Notes under the pieces: generated by a model
Told to the model about the DNA's origin: nothing
Seen by the model: the letters and a program-made list of their open reading frames with translations, nothing else
The model's database searches: none
Source of the DNA: JBCBEX01 sp038528235
Lineage (GTDB): Bacteria; Bacteroidota; Rhodothermia; Rhodothermales; Rubricoccaceae
Length of the DNA stretch: 15,620 bases
Direction of reading: 5' to 3'
Assembly: GCA_038528235.1 (NCBI GenBank)
Contig: JBCBEX010000098.1
Coordinates: forward strand, 1 to 15,620
Translations under genes and position numbers: made by a program
Shown here: in pieces, positions 5,964 through 13,559 of the stretch
Position numbering within the stretch: the first letter of the stretch is position 1
Layout of the letters: each line of letters begins with the position of its first letter

Positions 5964-8327
5964 CTTCAGAACTACTTCCTCACCGCGCTGCGCTTCTTCC
6001 GGCGCCAAAAAGGCTACACGGTGCTCAACGTGCTCGGCCTGGCCGTCGGGCTGCTCGGCGCGTTCCTCATCCTGCTTTGGGTGCAGGACGAACTGCGCCA
6101 TGACCGCTTCCACGAGGACGGCGACCGGCTGTACATGGCGATGCGCCACGTCTCCTACAGCAACGGTACCGTCGAGACTTCGCGCGCGATCACCTATCCG
6201 GCAGCGGCGGTCTTAGAAGCGGAATATCCCGAGGTCAAGGATGCCGAGATGGTGACGTTTCCGAATGAGATCGTCCTCAGCCACGAGGGGCGCGCCTTCC
6301 GGGAGCGCGGCTATTGGGCGGAGGAGGCGTTCTTCGAGATGTTCACCTTTCCGCTGGTGGCCGGCGACCCTGCGACCGCGCTCGACGCACCGGATGGGAT
6401 CGTGATCTCGGAGCGGCTAGCGCAGTCGCTCTTCGAGACGGACGACTTCGAGGCCGTGCTCGGCCGCACCGTCCGCGTCGACGACCGCCACGACGCGCGC
6501 GTGACGGGCGTGGCGGCCCCTGTGCCGTCGTACTCCCAGCTCGACTTCGACTGGGTGCTGCCGTTCGAGGAGTACTACGCCCGCAACACGTGGATGGACC
6601 ACTGGGGCAACAGCGGCGCGCAGCTGTTCGTCCGCCTTGCCGACGGGGCGGACCTCGCTACCGTCAACGACAAGGTCCGCGACCTGATCATGAACAACGC
6701 CGACTTCACCGGCGCCGACCTGTTCCTCTACCCCTTCGGCGACTACCACCTCCGCGGGACGTTCGAGGATGGCATGCAAGCGGGCGGGCGCATCGAGTAC
6801 GTCCGCGCGTTTGGCGTGGTCGCATTCTTTCTGGTGCTGATCGCGTGCATCAACTTCATGAACCTGGCGACGGCGCGTGCGGCACAGCGAGCGCGAGAGA
6901 TCAGCGTTCGCAAGACGCTCGGCGCGACGCGCTGGGGGCTGGCCGCGCAGTTCCTCGGCGAGGCCGTGCTGGTGGCCCTCGTCGCTGCGGCATTGGCACT
7001 GGTGGCGCTCGTGTCGCTGCTCCCGGTCTTCGGCGAGGTCGCGGGCAAGACCTTCACGCTCGGCACGCTCGGGCCCGGCATGTGGACGCTCTTCGGCGGC
7101 GTAGCGGTGGCCGCGGGCTTGCTAGCCGGGAGCTACCCGGCGCTCGTGCTGTCGCGCTACAGCCCGGCGGGCGTGCTACGCGGCAGCGGGGGCGTCGCCA
7201 GCGGTGGGCTGCTGCGCAAGGTGCTCGTCGTCGGCCAGTTCGCGGCGTCCATCCTGCTCATCGTCGGGACGCTCGTCGTCTACCGCCAGATCGACTACAT
7301 CCAGACGAAAAACCTCGGCCTCGACCGCGACAACGTCGTCATGATGACGCTCGAAGGCGGCGCGCGCGACCAGTACGACGCCTTCCGCCAGGCCCTCCTC
7401 GCCCAGCCGGGCATCGAGACCGTCACGTCGACTAACCAGGACCCGCTCTCGGTCGGCAACTCGACCTCGGACCCGACGTGGGAGGGCAAGGACCCGGAGG
7501 CGCAGCTCAACTTTTTCGTCATCCAGGCGAACTACGACTTCATCGAGACGATGCGGATGGAGGTGGTGTCAGGCCGGCCGTTCTCGCGCGCGTTCGGGGC
7601 CGACACGACCAACTTCGTCGTCAACGAGGCGATGGCGCGGCTCATGGAAACGGACGACCCCGTGGGCGAGGGGCTCGCGTTCTGGGGCTACGAGGGCGAG
7701 ATCGTCGGCATGGTGGAGGACTTCCACATGACCTCGCTCTACGCGCCCATCGAGCCGACGATCATGCTGCTGGACGCGAACCTGGAGCAGGCTCGCATGC
7801 TGGCGGTGCGGCTCGCGCCAGGCCAGACGGCCGAGGCCCTCGCGGGGCTAGAGCGCACCTTCGCCGAGTTCAGCCCCGGCGTACCGTTTGACTACGCCTT
7901 CCTCGACGAGCGCTTCGGGCGGATGTACGAGTCCGAGCGCCGGATCGGGACGTTGGCCAACCTGTTCGCGCTGGTGGCGGCCTTCGTGGCCAGCCTCGGA
8001 CTCTTCGGTCTGGCGGCCTATGCGGCCGAGCGTCGGCGCAAGGAGGTGGGCGTGCGCAAGGTGCTCGGCGCGTCCGTGCCGGGCGTGGTGGCGCTGCTCT
8101 CGCGCGAGTTTGTGGCGCTGGTCGTCGTGGCGTGTGGCGTGGCATTCCCGCTCGCCTACCTGGGCGCGGAGCGCTGGCTCGGCGGCTTCGCCTACCGCGC
8201 CGACCTCGGCGTGGCGCCGTTCCTCCTCGCTGGTAGCAGTGCACTGCTTCTTGCCACCCTCACCGTCGGCATCCAAGCGTGGCGCGCGGCCACCGCCGAT
8301 CCCGTGAAATCGCTGCGCTACGAGTAG
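5961..8327 (+). CDS. Permease B: MacB/FtsX-superfamily ABC transporter permease, GTG start
   Basis: This 788-residue paralogue has TM1 at about 20-41, TM2 at 283-303, TM3 near 335-355, TM4 near 374-396, TM5 near 421-443, EDFH at 586-589, TM6 near 664-688, KEVGVRKVLGA at 694-704, TM7 near 713-735, TM8 near 750-770 and the C-terminus DPVKSLRYE. The first cytoplasmic loop reads EISVRK (313-318): the glycine conserved in the other four is serine. I place the start at GTG 5961 because it gives MLQNYFLTALR..RR, matching the MLKNYLLVA(L/F)R..RR starts of C and D. The alternative ATG at 5889 would add 24 Pro/Arg-rich residues translated from the spacer repeat. B ends in TAG directly followed by a hairpin. 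Its role is inferred only from family: an ABC-coupled extraction or efflux permease of unknown substrate. Confidence 0.9.
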   Translation: MLQNYFLTALRFFRRQKGYTVLNVLGLAVGLLGAFLILLWVQDELRHDRFHEDGDRLYMAMRHVSYSNGTVETSRAITYPAAAVLEAEYPEVKDAEMVTFPNEIVLSHEGRAFRERGYWAEEAFFEMFTFPLVAGDPATALDAPDGIVISERLAQSLFETDDFEAVLGRTVRVDDRHDARVTGVAAPVPSYSQLDFDWVLPFEEYYARNTWMDHWGNSGAQLFVRLADGADLATVNDKVRDLIMNNADFTGADLFLYPFGDYHLRGTFEDGMQAGGRIEYVRAFGVVAFFLVLIACINFMNLATARAAQRAREISVRKTLGATRWGLAAQFLGEAVLVALVAAALALVALVSLLPVFGEVAGKTFTLGTLGPGMWTLFGGVAVAAGLLAGSYPALVLSRYSPAGVLRGSGGVASGGLLRKVLVVGQFAASILLIVGTLVVYRQIDYIQTKNLGLDRDNVVMMTLEGGARDQYDAFRQALLAQPGIETVTSTNQDPLSVGNSTSDPTWEGKDPEAQLNFFVIQANYDFIETMRMEVVSGRPFSRAFGADTTNFVVNEAMARLMETDDPVGEGLAFWGYEGEIVGMVEDFHMTSLYAPIEPTIMLLDANLEQARMLAVRLAPGQTAEALAGLERTFAEFSPGVPFDYAFLDERFGRMYESERRIGTLANLFALVAAFVASLGLFGLAAYAAERRRKEVGVRKVLGASVPGVVALLSREFVALVVVACGVAFPLAYLGAERWLGGFAYRADLGVAPFLLAGSSALLLATLTVGIQAWRAATADPVKSLRYE

Positions 8328-8410
8328 GCCGCTTCGCGGCGTCGCAGGTCCCAGGTCGTCTGTCTGGGAGCGACTCGACCTACGACCCTTGACCTAAAAC
8401 CCGCACCCTC
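8325..8410 (+). repeat. Structured spacer element, copy 1 (between permeases B and C)
   Basis: This spacer and the one at 10814-10905 share a block of about 33 bp starting at the stop codon: TAG, GCCGC-3nt-GCGGC hairpin, GTCGCAGGTCC. In this copy the hairpin is 8328-8340. A second stem can form from AGGTC 8346-8350 with GACCT 8391-8395, a 3x3 internal loop, and GGTCGT 8354-8359 with ACGACC 8382-8387. The right arm is a heptamer series GACCTAC, GACCCTT, GACCTAA, AACCCGC (8377-8404) that stays in 7-bp register up to the ATG of permease C. There is no T-tract, so it need not terminate transcription. It may be a REP-like element, an mRNA-processing site or a translational control structure. Confidence 0.75.
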
Positions 8411-10816
8411 ATGCTGAAGAACTACCTCCTCGTTGCGCTTCGGAGCCTCCGCCGACGGAAGGGCTATGCCTTCATCAACGTGTCGGGCCTGGCGATTGGG
8501 ATTGCCGGGTGCCTGCTCGCCGGGCTGTTCGTCCGCAGCGAGTTGACGTTCGACCGCTTCCACGACAACGCCGAGCGGATCGTGCGCGCTTGGGTGCACG
8601 AAGACTATGGGCCGGACGAGCAGTTCACGAACACCGTCACCCCGCTGCCGCTCGGTCCAACGCTCGCCGCCGAGGTGCCCGAGGTCGAGGCGTTCACCCG
8701 CTTGCTGCCGTTCCCGGTTACCGTCGTGCAGGACGGCGAGACAGCGAACGAGGCCGCGCTCTTCGTCGACTCGGCGTTCTTCGACATCTTCTCGTTCCCC
8801 CTCGTCGCGGGCAGCGCCACGCGCCTTGCGCAGCACGACGGCGTGGTGCTCACCGAGACGACGGCACAGCGACACTTCGGCGAGGTCGATCCCGTCGGTC
8901 GATCGCTCACGATGCGGCTGGACGACGAGGAGCGGACCTGCACGGTGGTCGCGGTCACTACGGACCTGCCGGAGACCTCGAGCGTGCGGTTCGACGTGCT
9001 CCTCCCCTTCAGCCAGACGGCGGGTTTGGTGAGCGAGCGGCAGCTTCAGAGTTGGTTCAACGTCAGCTCCGAGACGTACGTGCTCCTGCGCGACGGCGCG
9101 GCGCCCAGCGAGGTCGAGGCGCTGCTGCCGCCCGTCATCGCGACGGCGCTCGGGCCTGACTTCGAGGGAACGTACACGGTTGGGCTCCAGCCGATGCTCG
9201 ACATTCACCTCAACCCCGACCTTCCGGTCGGCATGGCGCCGGTGAGCGACCCGCGCTATGCCGTCATCCTCGGGGTGATTGCCCTCCTCGTGCTCCTCAT
9301 CGCCTGCATCAACTTCACGACGCTCGCCGTCGGGCGGAGCATGGAGCGGACGCGCGAGGTCGGCGTGCGCAAGGTGCTTGGCGCGCATCGCGGGCAGCTC
9401 ATGGGGCAGTTCTGGGGCGAGGCCGCGCTGATGACCGGCCTGGCGCTCGTGGCGGGATTCAGCATCGCCACGTTCGCCCTGCCGACGTTCAACGACATCG
9501 CCGGGCGCACCCTCTCGCTTCGGCCCGACGCGGCACTCGTGCTCGGCGCGGTAGTGCTCGTCGCCCTCGTAGCGCTCGTAGCGGGGAGCTACCCGGCCCT
9601 CGTGCTCTCGCGGTGGCGCCCGGTCGAGGTGCTGCGCGGACGGCTGCGGCTGGGGACGCGGCCCGGGCTCCAGCGCGGCCTCGTCACCCTCCAGTTCACC
9701 CTCTCGATCGGACTGCTCGCGGGCACGCTCGTGATCGCGCAGCAGCTCCGTCACCTGCAGTCCACTAACCTCGGCTACGACAGCGACCGCGTCGTCGCGC
9801 TGCCCGACGCGTCGGACTTCCGCGCTGGTTTGGAACCGCTCGCCCCCCTCCTCGGTGCCCTCGAACAGGAAAGTGCCGTCAACGCCGCGAGCGCGGCGGC
9901 CTTCTCGTTCGGCGGACCGGACTGGGCAGAAGGCGGCTTCACGGACGCTGCGGGCCGCTACCGCACCTTCCGCTTCAGCTTCGTCGTCCCGTCGTTCACG
10001 GAGACAATGCAGATCGCGCTCGCGGAGGGTCCCGGCTTCGCCGAAGAGACGGCGCTGGCGGCGCAGCAGGCCGTCGTCAACGAGGCCTTCGTCGCGGCCT
10101 ACGAGGGCGTAGCTGTTGGGCAGCCGCTCCCCGACCCGTTCAGTGCCTTCACTGTAGCTGGGGTGACGGAGGATTTCCACTTCGCCTCGCTCCACAGCAC
10201 AGTTGAGCCGCTCTTGCTCGTGACCAACGCGCGGCCGCTATTCGACGGACTGGAGAACGTCGGCTTTGCCAGTTCGCCCTCCCTCGACGTGCTCGTGCGC
10301 CTCGGCCCCGGCCCGCTGCCCGAAGCGATGGCGACGATCGAGCGGGTCTGGACGGCGGCGATGCCCGACCGCCCGTTCGAATTCGTGTTCGTCGACGACG
10401 CGCTCGACCAGCAGTACCGCGCCGAAGAGCGCCTCGGGCGGATCGTGGGAATTGGAAGTGCGCTGGCCGTGCTGATCGCGTGCCTCGGGCTGTTCGGGCT
10501 CGCCGCGCTGATCGCCACGCAGCGTCGGAAGGAGGTCGGCGTGCGCAAGGTGCTCGGGGCATCGGCTGCGCAGATCGTGGTGCTGCTCGCGCGCGACCTG
10601 GCGGCGCTCGTCGGAATCGCCTTCGTGCTGGCGGCCCCGCTGGCGTACCTGCTCGCCGGGCAGTGGCTCCAGGACTTCGCCACCCGCATCGACCTCGGGC
10701 CGGGCATGTTCGTGCTTGCGGGCGGGCTCACCCTCGGCGTCGCGCTGCTGACGGTGAGCGTCCATGCCCTCCGCGCGGCCACGCTCGATCCCGTGAAGGC
10801 GTTGCGCTACGAATAG
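8411..10816 (+). CDS. Permease C: MacB/FtsX-superfamily ABC transporter permease
   Basis: This 801-residue protein opens with MLKNYLLVALRSLRRRKGYA, nearly the same as permease D, with about 40 of the first 58 residues identical by hand count. TM1 is near 20-41, TM2 near 284-305, EVGVRKVLGA at 316-325, TM3 near 338-360, TM4 near 375-399, TM5 near 423-444, EDFH at 587-590, TM6 near 678-702, KEVGVRKVLGA at 707-717, two further helices, and the C-terminus DPVKALRYE. TM2 ends INFTTLA, lacking the asparagine found in the other four paralogues (NFANL, NFMNL, NYTNL). The start is firm: ATG 8411 is the first in frame and lies exactly after the spacer heptamers. No ATPase is nearby. The shared spacers on both sides suggest C and D arose by duplication of a gene-plus-spacer unit. 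Confidence 0.92.
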   Translation: MLKNYLLVALRSLRRRKGYAFINVSGLAIGIAGCLLAGLFVRSELTFDRFHDNAERIVRAWVHEDYGPDEQFTNTVTPLPLGPTLAAEVPEVEAFTRLLPFPVTVVQDGETANEAALFVDSAFFDIFSFPLVAGSATRLAQHDGVVLTETTAQRHFGEVDPVGRSLTMRLDDEERTCTVVAVTTDLPETSSVRFDVLLPFSQTAGLVSERQLQSWFNVSSETYVLLRDGAAPSEVEALLPPVIATALGPDFEGTYTVGLQPMLDIHLNPDLPVGMAPVSDPRYAVILGVIALLVLLIACINFTTLAVGRSMERTREVGVRKVLGAHRGQLMGQFWGEAALMTGLALVAGFSIATFALPTFNDIAGRTLSLRPDAALVLGAVVLVALVALVAGSYPALVLSRWRPVEVLRGRLRLGTRPGLQRGLVTLQFTLSIGLLAGTLVIAQQLRHLQSTNLGYDSDRVVALPDASDFRAGLEPLAPLLGALEQESAVNAASAAAFSFGGPDWAEGGFTDAAGRYRTFRFSFVVPSFTETMQIALAEGPGFAEETALAAQQAVVNEAFVAAYEGVAVGQPLPDPFSAFTVAGVTEDFHFASLHSTVEPLLLVTNARPLFDGLENVGFASSPSLDVLVRLGPGPLPEAMATIERVWTAAMPDRPFEFVFVDDALDQQYRAEERLGRIVGIGSALAVLIACLGLFGLAALIATQRRKEVGVRKVLGASAAQIVVLLARDLAALVGIAFVLAAPLAYLLAGQWLQDFATRIDLGPGMFVLAGGLTLGVALLTVSVHALRAATLDPVKALRYE

Positions 10817-10905
10817 GCCGCCCTGCGGCGTCGCAGGTCCAGGGTCACAGCTGCCAAGTCTGAGATCCCGGCGACCTGGGACCTATGACTTTTGACCTAC
10901 GACCC
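10814..10905 (+). repeat. Structured spacer element, copy 2 (between permeases C and D)
   Basis: This is homologous to the B-C spacer: TAG stop, GCCGC-CCT-GCGGC hairpin (10817-10829), then GTCGCAGGTCC. A 12-bp stem can form between 10835-10846 and 10873-10884, with ten Watson-Crick pairs, one G-U and one mismatch, enclosing a 26-nt loop. The right arm starts a clean heptamer array in register with the start codon: GACCTGG, GACCTAT, GACTTTT, GACCTAC, GACCCAT (10873-10907). The stem is kept although the arm sequences differ from copy 1, which suggests the structure matters or that both copies derive from one inverted-repeat element. Confidence 0.75.
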
Positions 10906-13350
10906 ATGCTCAAGAACTACCTCCTCGTCGCCTTCCGAAGCCTTCGTCGTCGCAAGGGCTACGCCGGACTCAACGTATTTGGGCTGGCCGTCGGCCTGGC
11001 GTGCTTTTTCCTGCTCGGCCTCTACGTCCGTGACGAACTCGCCTTCGACCGCTTCCACGCCGACGTGGAGCAGATCTACGCCGTCGGCACGGTGGGCGAG
11101 CGCAGCGGCGAGACGTACTACAGCATGGTGCACGCGCCCCCGGTGACCAGCCTCATGGCCGAGCACGTGCCCGAGGTGGCGGCGGCCGTCCGGGAGTACG
11201 CTGCCCGGGTGCAGGTGCGCGTCGCCGACGACCGCTTCGACGACCAGCGGCGGCGCTACGTCGAGCCGGGCTTCTTCGAGGTGTTCGACTTCCCGCGCGT
11301 GGCCGGCGACCTCACCACGGCGCTCGACGCCCCCAACCAGGCCGTCCTCTCCGAGCAGGCCGCGCAGCGCTACTTCGGACAGGCGGACCCCATTGGCCAG
11401 ACGGTCTCGATCGACGTGACGCCTGACCTCTTCAGCGGCACGTCCGAGCCGCGTGACCTCACCGTGGTCGCCGTCGTCGAGGTCCCGCGCACGTCGTCGA
11501 TCACGTTCGACCTGCTGGTTTCCGTTGCGACGCCGGGCGGCGTACTCACCGACCCCGACATGTGGACGATGCACCTGAGCGGTGGGGCGTTCGTCCGGCT
11601 CCAGCCGGGCGTGACCCAGGCGCAGCTCAGCGCGGCCCTCGACCGCTTCGCCGCGGACGTCTACAACGAGCGCGCCAACCGCACGGTTAATTTCCACGCC
11701 ATCCCGCTCACGGACTTCTACTTCTCCGACTTCTACCGATCCGATGGGTTGCGGGGCGACGCACGCTACCTCGCGCTCTTCGGTAGCATCGCGCTGCTGG
11801 TGCTGCTCATCGCGGTCGTGAACTACACGAACCTGGCGACCGCGCAGGCCGCGGACCGGACCCGCGAGGTGGGCGTGCGCAAGGCCATCGGCGCGGGGCG
11901 AGGGCAGCTCGCCGGGCAGTTTCTCGGCGAAGCGCTGCTGGTGAGTGCAGCGGCGTTTGTGTTGGCGGTGGTGCTGGTGACGGCGGCGCTGCCGGGCTTC
12001 AACGCACTCTTCGGGACCGACCTCGGCACGGGCCTCCTCCTCAGCGGTGCCACGCTGCCGCTGATGCTGGCGCTAGCGCTCGGCACGGGGCTGCTCGCCG
12101 GAGCCTACCCCGCGTTCGTGCTCGCGCGGCAGCGACCGATGGAGGTGCTTCGCGCCGGGGGCGCGCCGCAGGGCGGCAGCGCGGGCCTGCGCAAGGTGCT
12201 CGTGGTTGCACAGTTTGCGGTGACGGTGGCGCTGCTCGTAGGCGTGGCAGGCATCGTGAAGCAGCTCCGCTACGTCCAGACGGCCGACCTTGGCTTCGAC
12301 GGCGAGCGGGTGCTCCACGTCGAACTAGACGACCTCGCGGAGCAGTCTGAGGCCGCGAAGGCCGCGTTTCTGCAGCATCCTGCCGTGCGCGTGGCGAGCG
12401 CCACGGGGGCGGCACCGGGCAACTACTGGGGGATGTACTCCGCGGGGGACCTCGAAGGGCAGCCCACGCCCGAGGACGGGGCCCCCTTCACGTCGCTGTG
12501 GGTCGTTTTTGCTGACGCCGACTACGCCGACGTGCTAGGGCTCGACCTCGCCGCCGGGCGCTTCCTTGACCCCGACATCGCCACCGACGCGACGAACGCT
12601 GTCGTTCTCAACGAAGCCGCTGCGCGCGAGCTAGGCTGGGCCGAGGGCGACGCCGCCGTGCCCGCCGCGCTCGGCAAGACGATGAACTGGGTCGCGGAGG
12701 GCAGCCAGATCGTGGGCGTCGTGGAGGATTTCCACTTCGGCTCCATGCACGATGTCATCGAACCGGCGGGCATCCGCTTCGGCGATCCCCGCCCAGATAA
12801 CCCCAGGCCCGACCACACCGGGCTGCTCCTCAAGCTCGACACGCGAGACCTCCTCGTTACCATGGGGGAGCTCGAAGCGACCTGGACCACGCTCGCACCC
12901 GACGCACCGTTCGAAACCACGTTCGTTGATGAGTACTACGAGCAGATGTATCGGTCGGAGGTGCGTCTGGGCCGCATCCTCGGCGTCTTCGCCGGGCTCG
13001 CCATCTTCGTCGCTGGCCTCGGGCTCGTCGGCCTGGCCGCCTTCACCGCGCAGCGTCGGACGAAGGAGATCGGCGTGCGCAAGGTGCTCGGCGCCTCCGT
13101 GGCGAGCATCCTGCGCTTGCTCACGCGCGACTTCGCGCTGCTCGTGGCGGTCGCGTTCGTGGTGGCGGCCCCACTGGCGTGGTGGGGCCTCCAGCGTTGG
13201 CTGGAGAGCTTCGCCTACCGCGCGGAGGTCGGTGTGGGCACGGTGCTCGTGGCGGGCCTCGCGGCACTCGCGGTGGCGCTGCTGGCCACGGGAGCGCTGG
13301 CGTGGCGGGCGGCGCATATGGACCCGGTGCGAGCGCTGCGCTACGAATAA
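10906..13350 (+). CDS. Permease D: MacB/FtsX-superfamily ABC transporter permease
   Basis: This 814-residue paralogue has TM1 near 20-41, a first periplasmic domain to about 287, TM2 near 289-310 ending VNYTNLA, EVGVRKAIGA at 321-330, TM3 near 343-365, TM4 near 384-408 and TM5 near 431-452. EDFH is at 607-610, TM6 near 691-715, KEIGVRK at 720-726, two further helices follow, and the C-terminus is DPVRALRYE. An Asp/Pro-rich insertion (GDPRPDNPRPDHTG, 626-639) follows the DFH segment and is absent from the others. The ATG at 10906 aligns with the paralogue starts. An in-frame ATG at 10885 lies inside the heptamer array and would add only MTFDLRP, so it is less likely. The VNYTNLA and RKAIG segments make D closer to E than to A or B in these blocks. 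Confidence 0.91.
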   Translation: MLKNYLLVAFRSLRRRKGYAGLNVFGLAVGLACFFLLGLYVRDELAFDRFHADVEQIYAVGTVGERSGETYYSMVHAPPVTSLMAEHVPEVAAAVREYAARVQVRVADDRFDDQRRRYVEPGFFEVFDFPRVAGDLTTALDAPNQAVLSEQAAQRYFGQADPIGQTVSIDVTPDLFSGTSEPRDLTVVAVVEVPRTSSITFDLLVSVATPGGVLTDPDMWTMHLSGGAFVRLQPGVTQAQLSAALDRFAADVYNERANRTVNFHAIPLTDFYFSDFYRSDGLRGDARYLALFGSIALLVLLIAVVNYTNLATAQAADRTREVGVRKAIGAGRGQLAGQFLGEALLVSAAAFVLAVVLVTAALPGFNALFGTDLGTGLLLSGATLPLMLALALGTGLLAGAYPAFVLARQRPMEVLRAGGAPQGGSAGLRKVLVVAQFAVTVALLVGVAGIVKQLRYVQTADLGFDGERVLHVELDDLAEQSEAAKAAFLQHPAVRVASATGAAPGNYWGMYSAGDLEGQPTPEDGAPFTSLWVVFADADYADVLGLDLAAGRFLDPDIATDATNAVVLNEAAARELGWAEGDAAVPAALGKTMNWVAEGSQIVGVVEDFHFGSMHDVIEPAGIRFGDPRPDNPRPDHTGLLLKLDTRDLLVTMGELEATWTTLAPDAPFETTFVDEYYEQMYRSEVRLGRILGVFAGLAIFVAGLGLVGLAAFTAQRRTKEIGVRKVLGASVASILRLLTRDFALLVAVAFVVAAPLAWWGLQRWLESFAYRAEVGVGTVLVAGLAALAVALLATGALAWRAAHMDPVRALRYE

Positions 13351-13559
13351 CGCTGGGACAGTAAACCCGGACCCTCGGCCTGCGAGCGCCCAACGGCTGT
13401 GCGATTTCGCGCACTCTCGGTGCCCATCTCGCAGTGCAGGCGAGGTAGACCCGCTTGGTTCGGCTCTTGCGTAGCGGCTCCCAACCTCCACGGCGGGCGT
13501 CTTGACCGGAAGGCCCCGCCTGGCTCTCCTCTAGCCTGCGTCGCTGAACCCACGCCCCC
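13351..13559 (+). promoter_or_regulatory. Leader region of permease E, shared with permease A
   Basis: This 209-bp gap is the longest between permeases and has no credible gene. Its first part holds TAAACCCGGACCCTC (13361-13375), close to the last bases before permease C, perhaps a spacer remnant. It then contains an inverted repeat TGTGCG-ATTT-CGCGCA (13398-13413, one G-T), a hairpin CTCGC (13428-13432) / GCGAG (13440-13444), and CCGCTTGGT at about 13451-13459. The order CGCCCA, CGG, TGTGCG inverted repeat, GCAGTGCAGG, CCGCTTGGT mirrors the region before permease A. I infer a second promoter here, so E probably begins its own transcription unit. No exact -7/-33 pair was found. Confidence 0.5.

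Noticed and set aside
8328..8340. Intrinsic terminator after permease B
   Set aside because: The hairpin is real but followed by GTCGCAGG and not a T-run, and the next gene is close and co-oriented, so I list it as a structured spacer and not as a terminator.
8318..10195. 625-codon open frame on the minus strand opposite permease C
   Set aside because: It lies antisense to a strongly supported membrane protein, has an Arg/Glu/His-rich low-complexity translation with no domain, and is a typical artefact of GC-rich codon bias.
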